Source: Lucifuga dentata
Lineage: Eukaryota > Chordata > Actinopteri > Ophidiiformes > Bythitidae
Assembly: GCA_014773175.1 (NCBI GenBank)
Contig: VXCM01000468.1
Coordinates: forward strand, 96,288-160,287
Direction: 5' to 3'
Length of the DNA: 64,000 nucleotides
Positions 53,897 through 64,000 of the stretch are shown here, in pieces. Position 1 is the stretch's first letter, and each line of letters starts with the position of its first letter. The position numbers were made by a program, and so were the translations under genes. The notes under the pieces are model-generated. The model did no database searches and was not told where the DNA came from. It saw only the letters and a program-made list of their open reading frames with translations.

Positions 53897-55980
53897 TGTA
53901 GTTGGATGCATCACAGATAGCAGCATTGTTTCAGCCTTGCCCTTTTGTTTTTAATGATGTTGTGTGTGTAGGAGTGCGTGGGCTATCCCTTGGCTGAGCC
54001 TTCGTGCTGAACTCATCTGGATGTGTTTAAATATCTCCCTGTCTTTCTTTAGGTTCTCTCAAACTCTGTGTGTGTCCTCTGCATGTTCCTCTCCTCGAGC
54101 CTTCACAGTGCCCACGGCAATTTACGGCTCCTATAAAGTATAAAACACTGCCTCCTCTAGAGGCTGTTACTTATGAAAATTAAACCTTGTTCCTAAATGC
54201 TACCCAAAGACTGGGACAAAAACAGACTTTGGCGGTCTGATGTATGTTTCACTCGCTCACTTCCTGTCTGAATAGCATCTCTGAGGTTGAATCCATATTC
54301 TTTAATCCATAAGATTTACCTCTGGCTGGAAATATCTGTGTCCTCTCCTTTACAGTAAAACTCTCTGGAGTCTAAAGTCACTTTGCTGTTTTGGTTTTCA
54401 TTAAAATTGAGCTTTCATTAGCCTTTTAAAAAGCTGCAAGGTAAAAATAATAATAATAATAATTTACTGGACAGGAAGACAAAATGTGTTTAATAACGAA
54501 TGCTGCCTTGAAAATGGCAACTTGGGAACTCGAGAATGGCAGTTTTCATCATTTTTGAGGTGTGTTTGCTCAGAAACTTCAAGATTTTCACAAGAGAAAA
54601 TTTGTCTTCCTGTCTGGAAAAGGATTTATTTAATTTTTTTTACAGTGCAGTATTTTAGGCGACTTATCAAAGACAAAGCCAAGAAAAGTCCAATTTTGAT
54701 AATGATTTTGGACTCCAGAGGATTTAGGTTTTGCTACTCTTTGGCTGGATGTTGAGTCTTGATCTGCAGGCTGTGGGTGTTAGGGAGCGTGTGATAATGG
54801 CGGCATGGGTGCTGCAGAAAAATATTGTCTTGGATAAATGAAGATGGAGCTTTGCAGGCTGATGGGAATATGGAGGATTGTTCTGTTCTCTGGCCCTGCT
54901 GTCAGCTAGCGATGACTGACTGACGCTTAAATCAAAAAGGTCGCTGCAGCGTTTTCCTGCACTTTCAGACACTTTGACCTTTCTGAGTGTGTGCTGTAAT
55001 AACGCAGACACAATCACGTCCAAAATGCTCTCATTAGAGCACAATAGAAGACTAATTATTTGATGTTTTGTCATTATCAACTGATGGCGTACAGACATTT
55101 TCAGAATTTTCAATGTATATTTTCAGATAATAAGGTCAGAAGGGATCAAGAAAGATTCGAATTGATTTTTGAGGTAGATCTGGAGCCAAAGATAGGAAAG
55201 CCTTTTAAAAATCACTTTCTTTAACATTGTAAGATTGGGGATTTGCCAACATTTTTTGCCTCAAAAAACAACACAAAACAAAACAAAACAAAACAAAAAA
55301 AAAAAAAAAAAAAAAAAAGAACAATATCCTACGATGAGCAGATGCTGCACAATGATCCAATAGTGGATTAAAACAGATGTCAAATTTATGGTGTTGCTGC
55401 ACAAAGAGTAATGTTAATATAAAAATTTTAATGTTAATTAAAGATTGAAACCAATCCAAAAATCTTGACAATTTGAAATTCAAGGTTTCATCCTGCTGGG
55501 TGGAAAGCATTTTATGTCCCATTTTGTGAGTTTTATCATTTCACAGTGTGACAGTAAAAGTTTCTCACAAGTACTTTTACTCAGCGTACGATCTTCTGCT
55601 CGTAATACAGGATGTTCACATTGTTATACCAGTACTGTTGGGTCATTTCTATTTTAGCACCAGGCCAGTTAACTAAAAAGATGTCAAAATCTTGAAATGA
55701 TAAATTAGGAGTAAACTGTGAAACTGCTTTCTCACACTAATAACTTTTATAATTCACATTTCAATGAAAATGTGAAAATTGATTTTAAGTGTATATCTCT
55801 CTTATTGTGCTTAACATCACATTCTTATTCAGCCGTAACCAAAAGCTGCCTCGGTTTTCTGAAATGTCAGACCGTTGATGCTGAGATTATGAGCAGAATT
55901 AATTTAAATGAGGTAATAAAAACCTAAAACAATTAAAATGTGAAAATTGACTTTTTAATGTAAGTTTTTATTGCCCTTAT
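52670..55980. other. Intergenic stretch without a supported gene
   Basis: Contains a CAAA run (53383-53408), the CT tract, an A/CAAAA run (55270-55318), and one complex repeat-free block near 54760-55100. No reading frame with domain signal. Confidence 0.6.
53849..53893 (+). repeat. CT microsatellite
   Basis: About 22 CT units in the region downstream of the lrg1 pair. Confidence 0.85.
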
Positions 55981-55983
55981 TAG

Positions 55984-56290
55984 ATAAAGGACCATACCAA
56001 CCATTTTGCGTGTTTGAGCCTAATATATTCAATTTTCATACAAGTAACATTACTGACAATCATTTCCTAAAGCATACTACTGGAACGGTGAATTAAAAAT
56101 GTTTTTCCTACCTTCCAGACCTCCATTGGTTTCAGTTCATTCTGGTACACTATTAAAGTCAACTTGTTGATACTTGAAGCGTTCTTGGGATAGGTAATCC
56201 ATCATTGCGAACAAAACGTGTATTCAGGTTTTTTTTTTAGAAGTTATACATAATTTTAGTGTTTAAACTCAATAAAAAGTGTGGAGTGAT
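55984..56290 (+). mobile_element. TTAA inverted-repeat element, subfamily A, left half
   Basis: Left terminal repeat intact, body breaks off after aataaaaagtgtggagtgat. Confidence 0.7.
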
Positions 56291-57102
56291 CTGAAAAGTC
56301 AAAATGATCAGGTCAAACTGGTATCAACTGTATTATGGCAACTGGCATACTGACGTCATACTCAGGATGTTGGATTGCAGTTAGCTGTAGCCTGCGCTGT
56401 TCATTCCTACGTTCCCAAACTCTATATAGCACAATAGAGCACATAATGGGTTAGGATTAGGGTTAGGATTATTCTGTTAACACACAATGTGTGAAAACAG
56501 AATATTGAACTGAGGAACATAAGACCCTGGGAACTTAGACACCCTCCCCCATCCTCAACCTTCAGGCTTCAGTCATGGTCAGCTCTTACGTTTAGCTGGT
56601 CATTAGACTCATTAAAACCTCTCCTGAAGCCAGGTGAGAGGAGTCACACTGCTGCTGCTTCAGGAGCTTCAGGGCCATTAGCATGCACAAGCTAACAAAC
56701 AGCAAAACACTCCAGCAGCAGCAGCAAGTGAGGCCTCATCCAACACATTTAATCAAGTTCATACAAATCATCCGTTAGCACGATTGCGCACATTAATCTG
56801 CATCTCATTCCACTGCTCATAAATTATTCCTTTACATGACAGTATGAACACGTGATCTCATTATTGGTGAAGAGGGGCTCAGGCCGCTTCTCCTACATGT
56901 ATGATTGGTTGTTGCAAATGGCCTCCCATGCTCCCCAAGGGGAAATGGGGCTATTAGGAGACTCTGAGATGAATGCTGCGTTTTAACACTCGGCCACAAA
57001 CCTGGGCTGTTTTATTGCAGGAATAAAGGTTTTGATGGAGGCTCGTTGCAGACGTGCAGAAAGATGTGAAGCACATGGAGAAAACATTAACCTGCTCAGA
57101 AA

Positions 57103-58144
57103 TACACCACCGCTCAAAAGAATGGAATCACTAATGATTTTCACATAGAATCAATGTTTCCAGTCATGTAAAACTTTTGTTTCATATGTATGTATATATA
57201 AAATGATTCTACTAACTATGCCTGTTAGCATTTTACACCTACAGGTTTACAATAATTAGTAAGAAGCTGTAAAAAATGAAGACATTTTATAATTGTCCAG
57301 AATCATGACATGAGTTGTAGATGATTCCAAATTCATGTAGAAAAGCTGAATGTGATTCCAGAGATTATTAGGAAATTCTACATCAGTCATCTTCAAGCTC
57401 AGACTCCAGTCCGGATCCGGTCTGAACCACAACTGTTTCTGGACTCTGAGCAAATTATACTTTTCATCTGTATTATTTGTATTATTTATGAGACATCACT
57501 GCAACATGAGTCAAAATTCTTCACTTTCTCCGCAGCAAGAAGCGCTCTGAATGTCTGACTGCTCCACTGTCTGTGTGAGAATGTTACTCTGCTGTGGTTT
57601 GGTCCAATCACATTCAGCGTCCCATCATCTCCATGATAATGATGGGTTGACACGGCGCTGGGCTCAGTGAAAGTTCACAGACTGAGAGTTGATAGCACCT
57701 CTAGGTTTGACAGCCCCCCCACCCCACCACCACCACCCCCGCTCAACACCTTAAATTCCCAGTAAAATTTAGGATCCCTATCCTATCCTGGCATGACTGA
57801 CCTTAATAAACTGACCTTTGTCTTATTGAAAATTTTCTTTAAGATTTGTATGTGAGTACCCCTGTTCTAGATTATTCCCTGATGCTCTAGAAACTGATGC
57901 CTCATATTTACATATTAAATCTCACGGTGGAAACTTTGATGAGAAATCACTAAAATAGTGTTATTTATCATTTTAAACAAGTTTTTTTCCCCCAAATATT
58001 TGAAAAACTAAATAAAACCTCTTAAAATACATTTTGATGTTTTGTTTCATATAAATAAAAAAATTAAAAAAACACTATTTTTGAATAAAATAGCAAGAAC
58101 TACTTAAATGTCAAGTGATTCTGAAGTTTTGAGCGGTCGTGTAT
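57103..58144 (+). mobile_element. Tc1/mariner-like inverted-repeat element, second copy, interrupted
   Basis: Same element as 28645-29160, with 489 extra bases after aggaaattcta explained by a hAT-like insertion plus its 8-base duplication. Confidence 0.65.
57384..57864. mobile_element. hAT-like non-autonomous element
   Basis: Begins CAG and ends CTG, flanked by TTCTACAT (57376-57383) and TTCTAGAT (57865-57872), an 8-base duplication with one change. The intact other copy of the host element has TTCTAGAT once. No transposase reading frame. Confidence 0.65.
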
Positions 58145-58994
58145 AACATGGCGTCCACCAACATTCAACAATAGGGAGAGGAAGAAGAGGAAGAAACAGA
58201 AATGAGGAAGGTGCAGCTGAAAATAATGACATTAACATCCTAATATATGCATGTAAATGGAAGTGCTGTGAATGTCTTTTACAGCAGCACATAATGTATG
58301 TGGGATCAACATACTGTATCTGTTGAATAATGTATGTGTAGAAATGACACATACATTACTATTTGAAACTGGAATGTTTTTATACATGGACATACTGTAA
58401 ATCTTCCTTCATAAGGTGTAAATACAGCAGTAATAAATACAATCTGATTTTCATCATCCAATAATAGGCAAACACATTTTAACATTTATTTACATATACA
58501 CAGTATTTTAACAAGTAAAAATACTTTGTTGCAGGACTTACATGCTTTTGTTGAGTATCAATACTTTACTTGAGTATTTATTTTCTTGTGAACTTTTTAC
58601 TTTGCTCCACCATTTTTCCAGAATAAAATTAATACTTTTCATTCATTATTTTTTTTTTTTTCAATACACGTTTGTTACTCACTACAGAATAAATTCTTAC
58701 AATTAATGTAGGAGTATATTCGTGTTTATGTGTGGATCTTGCTGTGTGTTGTAATCCAAGTGTTTATGTTAACAAGATAGGAAAACAGTGTAAGCATAAC
58801 TACAATTAGATAATTTAAATAAAAATAAAATATGAAATATACTATACAACATAGACATAACACACCAGCCAGACAGTCAAAATGAATGCTGTACTGATTC
58901 TGATACATCCAATTATGAACAAATAATTTTTTTTTAATTTATTTATTTATTTTTTTAATTTAACCTTTACTTAACCAGGAAAATCCTCTTGAGA

Positions 58995-59651
58995 TTAAAG
59001 GACCATACCACCCATTTTGCATGTTTGAGCCTAATATAATCTAATACACATAACGTTACTGACAATCATTTCTCAAAGCATACTACCGGAACAGTGAATT
59101 AAAAATGTTTTTCCTACCTTCCAGACCTCCATTGGTTTCAGTTCATTCTGGTATGTTATTAAAATCAACCTGTTGATACTTAAATGTTCATGGGATAGGT
59201 AATCCATCATCACCAACAAGACGTGTATTCAGGTTTTTTTTTTCTTCAAAGTTTCATAATTTTAGCATTTAAACACAATAAAAAGCATGGAGTAAACGTA
59301 TGTCTCCTCCAGGGAATATAGTCCCAAAAGAAGACCTGTGTTTATTGAAAAATTTAAATAATTGTAACTTCATAAGGCTGTGTAACTATTAGCAGGTGAA
59401 GCATGGATTTTTAAGGTGGGTGTATCACTTGAATATTTGATTTTGAAACATTAAGAGATTTTGCAAAATATCAGGAAAGCTGAAATACGATTTAATCCTT
59501 TGGGAAATGGTTGTCAGTAATGTAACAGGTATGAAAATTGAATATATTAGGCTCAAACATGNCTTTGGGAAATGGTTGTCAGTAATGTAACAGGTATGAA
59601 AATTGAATATATTAGGCTCAAACATGCAAAATGGGTGGTATGATCCTTTAA
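58995..59651 (+). mobile_element. TTAA inverted-repeat element, subfamily A
   Basis: TTAA at 58995 and 59648. Near full length; includes a 64-base assembly duplication around the N at 59562. Confidence 0.85.
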
Positions 59652-60499
59652 AAATCTCTTAGAGTGTCCTGGCCAAGACACAGCAGCATAAGTTACGTAC
59701 AGACAACAATAATATAATATTGTTAAATAATACATAATGCAATATTGTTCACGGGTGGAATGTGAAAGGAGAACTAAAAGAAAAACTTAAAGAAAAATGC
59801 CAAATTAAAATAAGAAGAATAAAATAGATAATGTCAAAAAAAAAAAAAACTATACATAGAATATGAAGATCAAATACAGTCATAATAAAACATGTGACCC
59901 AAAAGTCAAAGTAAAATAAAAGCTATAAAATTGATGTTTAGAGATATCAACAAGGGTGTTTGCTGTATGAATATATATTTTCATATATATATAATTCCAT
60001 AGGGGATAAAAGCATTTCAGCTCTGCTGAGGCAGGATCTGCTGAAAGAGGCTTTATCACGTACGAGGCAGATTTGTGGTTCAGCTGTTTGGCTTTTTTGA
60101 TGAAAACCACCTGATGTGACAGCTGGCGATGGACTGGAAGATCCACACAAGACGCCAAAAGACGGACACATTTGGCTCTTCTGTCTGAGACGGCGAGGAC
60201 TTTAACACACACAGATGGACGCACAGATGGACAGACGTCGTTTCTCCATTTGTCCATTAGCTCAGCCGCAGAAAGCATGGTGTCTTCCGCCGTTAGTTAA
60301 CTCACAAACACCCAACCCAAACTGTCTTCTCTGTCCCACTAGGGACGTCCTAAATGACTGCTGATCTTTGACCTTCCACCTTCAGCCTCTCTGTGAAACC
60401 GTTCGCTCTGCACGATTACGTAGATGATATGACATCTGGGAAAAAAATGGAAATGTTCATGTATTATGAATTCGCTTCAACACTTTATTGACACATGCG

Positions 60500-61020
60500 C
60501 ATGTGTTATTATTCGTTACCTCGTTTTAGTTCAATTTTGGCTATACTGATCAATTCATTCCCTTGTTTTAGTTAGATCGTCTAATTTTTTCCCTAATTTT
60601 AAGTAAATTATGGCCACGTTTTACCAGTTTGCTCCCCCGTTTTAGTTAAATCCATACCTGCTTTTCCTACTCAGAGTAAGTACATAAGTAAAATTTTATT
60701 TATTTACACTTTTCAAAACATTAAGTTACAAAGTGCTTCACAGAGAACACAAACAGTGTAAAAAGACTATACACGTGTATGTGTGGGGGTGTACACACAT
60801 GCGTACACACCTAGGGCAGGGGTGGCGAACTCCCGAGACTCAGAGCCAAAAATAAATCCCTGTTACTCCAAAGAGCCACAAGATGTCTTTATCACACTCC
60901 ACTCCACACAGATTCAAACCCAGGACCTTCTCTAAGTTGTGGCCACGTTACACTAATTTGTTCGTTCGTTTTAGTTCAATCATGGCCAACATATTACCAA
61001 TTTCATCATTTTTTTAGTTA
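60500..61020 (+). repeat. Degenerate minisatellite, interrupted
   Basis: Units of about 50 bases built on cgttttagttaaat.atggcc and accaatttgttccc recur at 60500-60660 and 60940-61020. The gap (60670-60935) holds a retroelement-like fragment and a gcaggggtggcgaactcccg stretch resembling a hAT end. Confidence 0.55.
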
Positions 61021-61841
61021 GTTATGTTTGTGTTGCGCTGAACGAAAAGCGATTCCATGCTTCCAAAATCAAATCAAATCAATATGGTTGCTGACAGAAG
61101 TGCAGAAATTCAGCCAAACATGGACGATTTATGACAAAGAAGATGACGAAGAACGCATTGCCCACATTCAGCCTAGAAACGATTTGAGATTGATCAGTGT
61201 TAAACATTACAGTAGCCCCGCCCCCATAAATCCTGTTTGGCTCTCTAAGTCAAGTCTCACATGACAAACAGGGACCAGATAACAATATAAACTGCAACAA
61301 TTTCTTAGCTGATGGAAAATGCAAACATTTCTGCATTTAGTACCAAAGATTTGCTCTGTGGCAGCGGGAAAAGACCATAAATCTCCCCACATCCTTTTCC
61401 ATAAGTTCTCCTGTCTTTTCACGCCATCCTCATACGGATTATTATCACTTCATCTGGCTCCACGTGCCCTGAGGGGCTTTATGCGGGTTCATATAACAGA
61501 TCCTTCACCTGTTGTTGGTCAGCGTGGAATCACCCAGATGAGACCGCAGCTTGTTGTTAAATTCCATGCATGAAGACACACAAGGCCAAAGCCACCTAGG
61601 AAGATCATGTGTCGTTGAAGGGCAATGAGAGAAGGTCAGGCCAAATGTTTCTGAGGGATGAAGTGCCTTAGAAACAGTCGTCACAACCAGCCCATTCACG
61701 CAAGTATTTTTGTCTCTGTTCAGTCAATTGTTTGATGTTATTTAGGAGATTTGCATTCCTCCGGCTTGTAAAATTGAATATCTTCATTCTAAAATGCTTC
61801 TTTATGCTTTATTTCCAGCGCAGAGTCTCCTCTTAAAAGAG

Positions 61842-62045
61842 ACATATCCTGCTTTTTGTTATTTTATCTCATTTTTATGGTGAATTTAACAAGGAGATTG
61901 GTTGCACATTGTCAAAGTTGCAAAATTTGAGATTGATGCCTATAAAAATGCATCTAGTAAGACAAACCCATATAGGTAAAATAGAAGGAGATCAATGTGT
62001 TTTGCATAATATTTGATAAATTATTGTTGTATTATTCAGAAACAT
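61842..62045 (+). repeat. Family-2 repeat, left part
   Basis: Left end TTAAAAGAGACATATCCTG then gcatctagtaagacaaaccc; ends close to a subfamily B element. Confidence 0.55.
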
Positions 62046-62097
62046 GACCAAGTGGCCTCATGAAGATAAACATGCACACAAAAAAACGTTCACTGCA

Positions 62098-62671
62098 GTC
62101 AAGGACAATTCCCGCGATTTTGCATGTTTGAGGCCCAATGTATACAACCTGCATATACATTATGTTACTAAGAGTCATTTCCCAGAATATACCACTTTAG
62201 CATAAATTTTAGAATTTTTTTCCTACCTTCCAGCCATTGGTTTCATTTCATTCCAGTACACTATAAAAATCAACTTGTAGAGGCTTGAAATGTGATTGAG
62301 ATAAATAAATCACAACGAACATGACATCCATTTAGGGGTTTTTTGCGTGTCAAAGTAATTTAATTTAACCGATCCAACATGGAAGACAATGTATATTTCC
62401 ACCAGGGAAAATAGTCCCAGGAGAAGATGGTTTTTACTGAGAAATCAAAACTGGTGTGCATTCTGCAATCTTGTATAAGTGTTAGCAGGTGAAACATCAA
62501 ATTTTAATGTGTGTGTATCACCTGAACATTTGATTTTGAAAGATGATGGGATTTTGTGAAACAACAGGAAAACTAAAATAAGGTTTTCTGTTTTGGAAAT
62601 TGTCAGCATAACGTGCATGTGGATAATGTTTATTGGGTATAAACATACAAAATCTCCTATATGTCCTTTAA
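62098..62671 (+). mobile_element. TTAA inverted-repeat element, subfamily B
   Basis: The left end is eroded (aaggacaattcccgcgattt); right TTAA at 62668. Confidence 0.7.
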
Positions 62672-64000
62672 ATGTCACAAACAAATATGCTGGCCATGAG
62701 AGATAACAGCTCAAGACTTTCATTATACTCAATAGTCTGTTCTACTGCAGCAACCAATTTTCTACATGTGTTTGTAAGACGGATATCCCATTTGGGAATG
62801 AAACTCCACTTGGAGCACTGCATTAGCCTGAAGCATAAGTGCAAATCTGCACATTATAATTATGCAAAGCTTCAATGTGGAAAATGTATGTGCGGGTAAT
62901 TTGGCGGCAGAAATAAATCTAATATCCCAGAGGAGATGAAGCTCTCTTAAATATTGTTTTTATGACCTAAAATTAATTGTTATCATTGTAGCAGGCCACA
63001 AGGATGTTCCACTCCATAAAATATCATTGTCTCGGAATGACATAATCGGAGGTGGCGAATGCATCAGCTGGCCGGACAGATCTATCGCCGTGCCTATGGT
63101 CTCTCAAGGCCAATTTCCTTAATTAGATGTCCATACATTTATCAGCCGAAGTGACCCGGGGCCACGAGAACACGGCTCATGCTGTGAAATGTGCCCTTTG
63201 TAAGCATTTTGGAAGTGGAGACCATCAGCAAAGGGCACGAACTAAGCGACTATGAGGATTGAAAGAACAACTTGTGCCAGACAGTACGAAGCAAAGCAGA
63301 CTGAGCTATGGCTTGGTATTTTGCAGGAAGTGGTACACAGGAGAGCAGTTCTTTTCTTTTATGTGCTGCCATTTATAACCTTATGATAAAACTCATCTGC
63401 TAAAAAAAAAGTGGAGGATTGATTTTAAAATAAACTCAGGGAAATTTAACCCTCTAGAGCCCAGATTTGTTTTACAATTTTAAATTTCTTTAAAGTTAGC
63501 TTTTATTTGCTACTTAAAAAGCTGCACTGCAAAAATAAATAAATAAATAAAATTATATATATATATATGTATGTATGTATGCATGTATATATGCCAAGCC
63601 TTCCAATTTTATCCTGTTTCTAGAAAATAATTGACTAAAAAAAAGATCAAGTGTATAACAAATTTATCATATTCTGATAAATTACTGATTTGTGAAAGTT
63701 CTTGATTTATTACTTGATTCCAGAAAATTAATGAAAATAAGAGAAAGTCTCAAAAACAAAAGTCAGTTTAGCTGATTGTTGCATGTTTCTAAGATAAGAT
63801 AAGAGAAACTTTATTGATCTCCAGAGAGGAAACTGGTTTGCTCCAGCAGCAGAATAGTGAAAATAAAGCAGAAAGTGAAAGACAAAATATTCCATTTTTT
63901 CTAACATAGAAAAATAGATAAACTAAACAAAGTTGGGACTATTTACAATTTACAGTGTAAAAAAATAAGGACTCTCAAGTGGCACAATCATAAAGATACA
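62672..64000. other. Intergenic stretch without a supported gene
   Basis: Complex, balanced-composition sequence at 63000-63250, then AT-rich DNA with ATAT/GTAT runs (63538-63595) and an ataagataagagaaactttattgatc repeat tail at 63785-63840. No gene seen up to the window edge. Confidence 0.55.

Noticed and set aside
56449..56474. gggttaggattagggttagg, resembling telomere repeat
   Set aside because: Only two imperfect units; too short to call an interstitial telomere.
61028..61264. 78-codon frame with an acidic DKEDDEERIA stretch
   Set aside because: No family match, no splice or promoter context, and it starts inside a degenerate minisatellite.

Overview
This window is vertebrate genomic DNA, almost certainly from a teleost fish. 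It has short GT-AG exons in repeat-rich introns, long microsatellites and dense fish-style non-autonomous DNA transposons. I see no bacterial or viral gene organisation and no tRNA, rRNA or CRISPR array. All three genes lie on the + strand.

Region 1 (about 1-43,900) is most of a Rho-associated coiled-coil kinase gene, rock2. I placed 32 exons by splice sites, phase continuity and match to the ROCK2 family; only the first exon lies upstream of the window. They encode, in order, the N-terminal dimerisation segment, the AGC kinase domain, the AGC tail, a long coiled coil, the Rho-binding segment and the split PH/C1 domain. One 222-base in-frame cassette (35199-35420) matches the position of the known muscle-type ROCK2 insert. 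The best last exon (43353) restores the family's ...KPS-stop ending and leads into a 3'UTR with AATAAA at 43876.

Region 2 (43,900-48,400) is intergenic: degenerate Tc1-like sequence, one Tc1-like element nested in another repeat, and one unexplained 44-residue reading frame.

Region 3 (48,440-52,060) holds two tandem paralogues of leucine-rich alpha-2-glycoprotein (LRG1-like secreted LRR proteins). Each has a roughly 105-base 5'UTR intron, a single-exon CDS and the same forkhead-like motif about 115 bases upstream of that intron.

Region 4 (52,060-64,000) has no gene I can support. It carries repeats, a degenerate minisatellite and several complex, repeat-free blocks that could be conserved regulatory elements.

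The dominant non-genic feature is one family of TTAA-flanked inverted-repeat elements: about 24 copies in two subfamilies, covering roughly a fifth of the window. One copy carries a 43-base inverted copy of part of the alternative rock2 exon, 4.7 kb away, which looks like a templated insertion. A second hidden structure is technical: about 28 single N characters, many of them flanked by exact or near-exact direct repeats of 63-67 bases. These look like unmerged assembly overlaps, and two of them fall inside rock2 exons.
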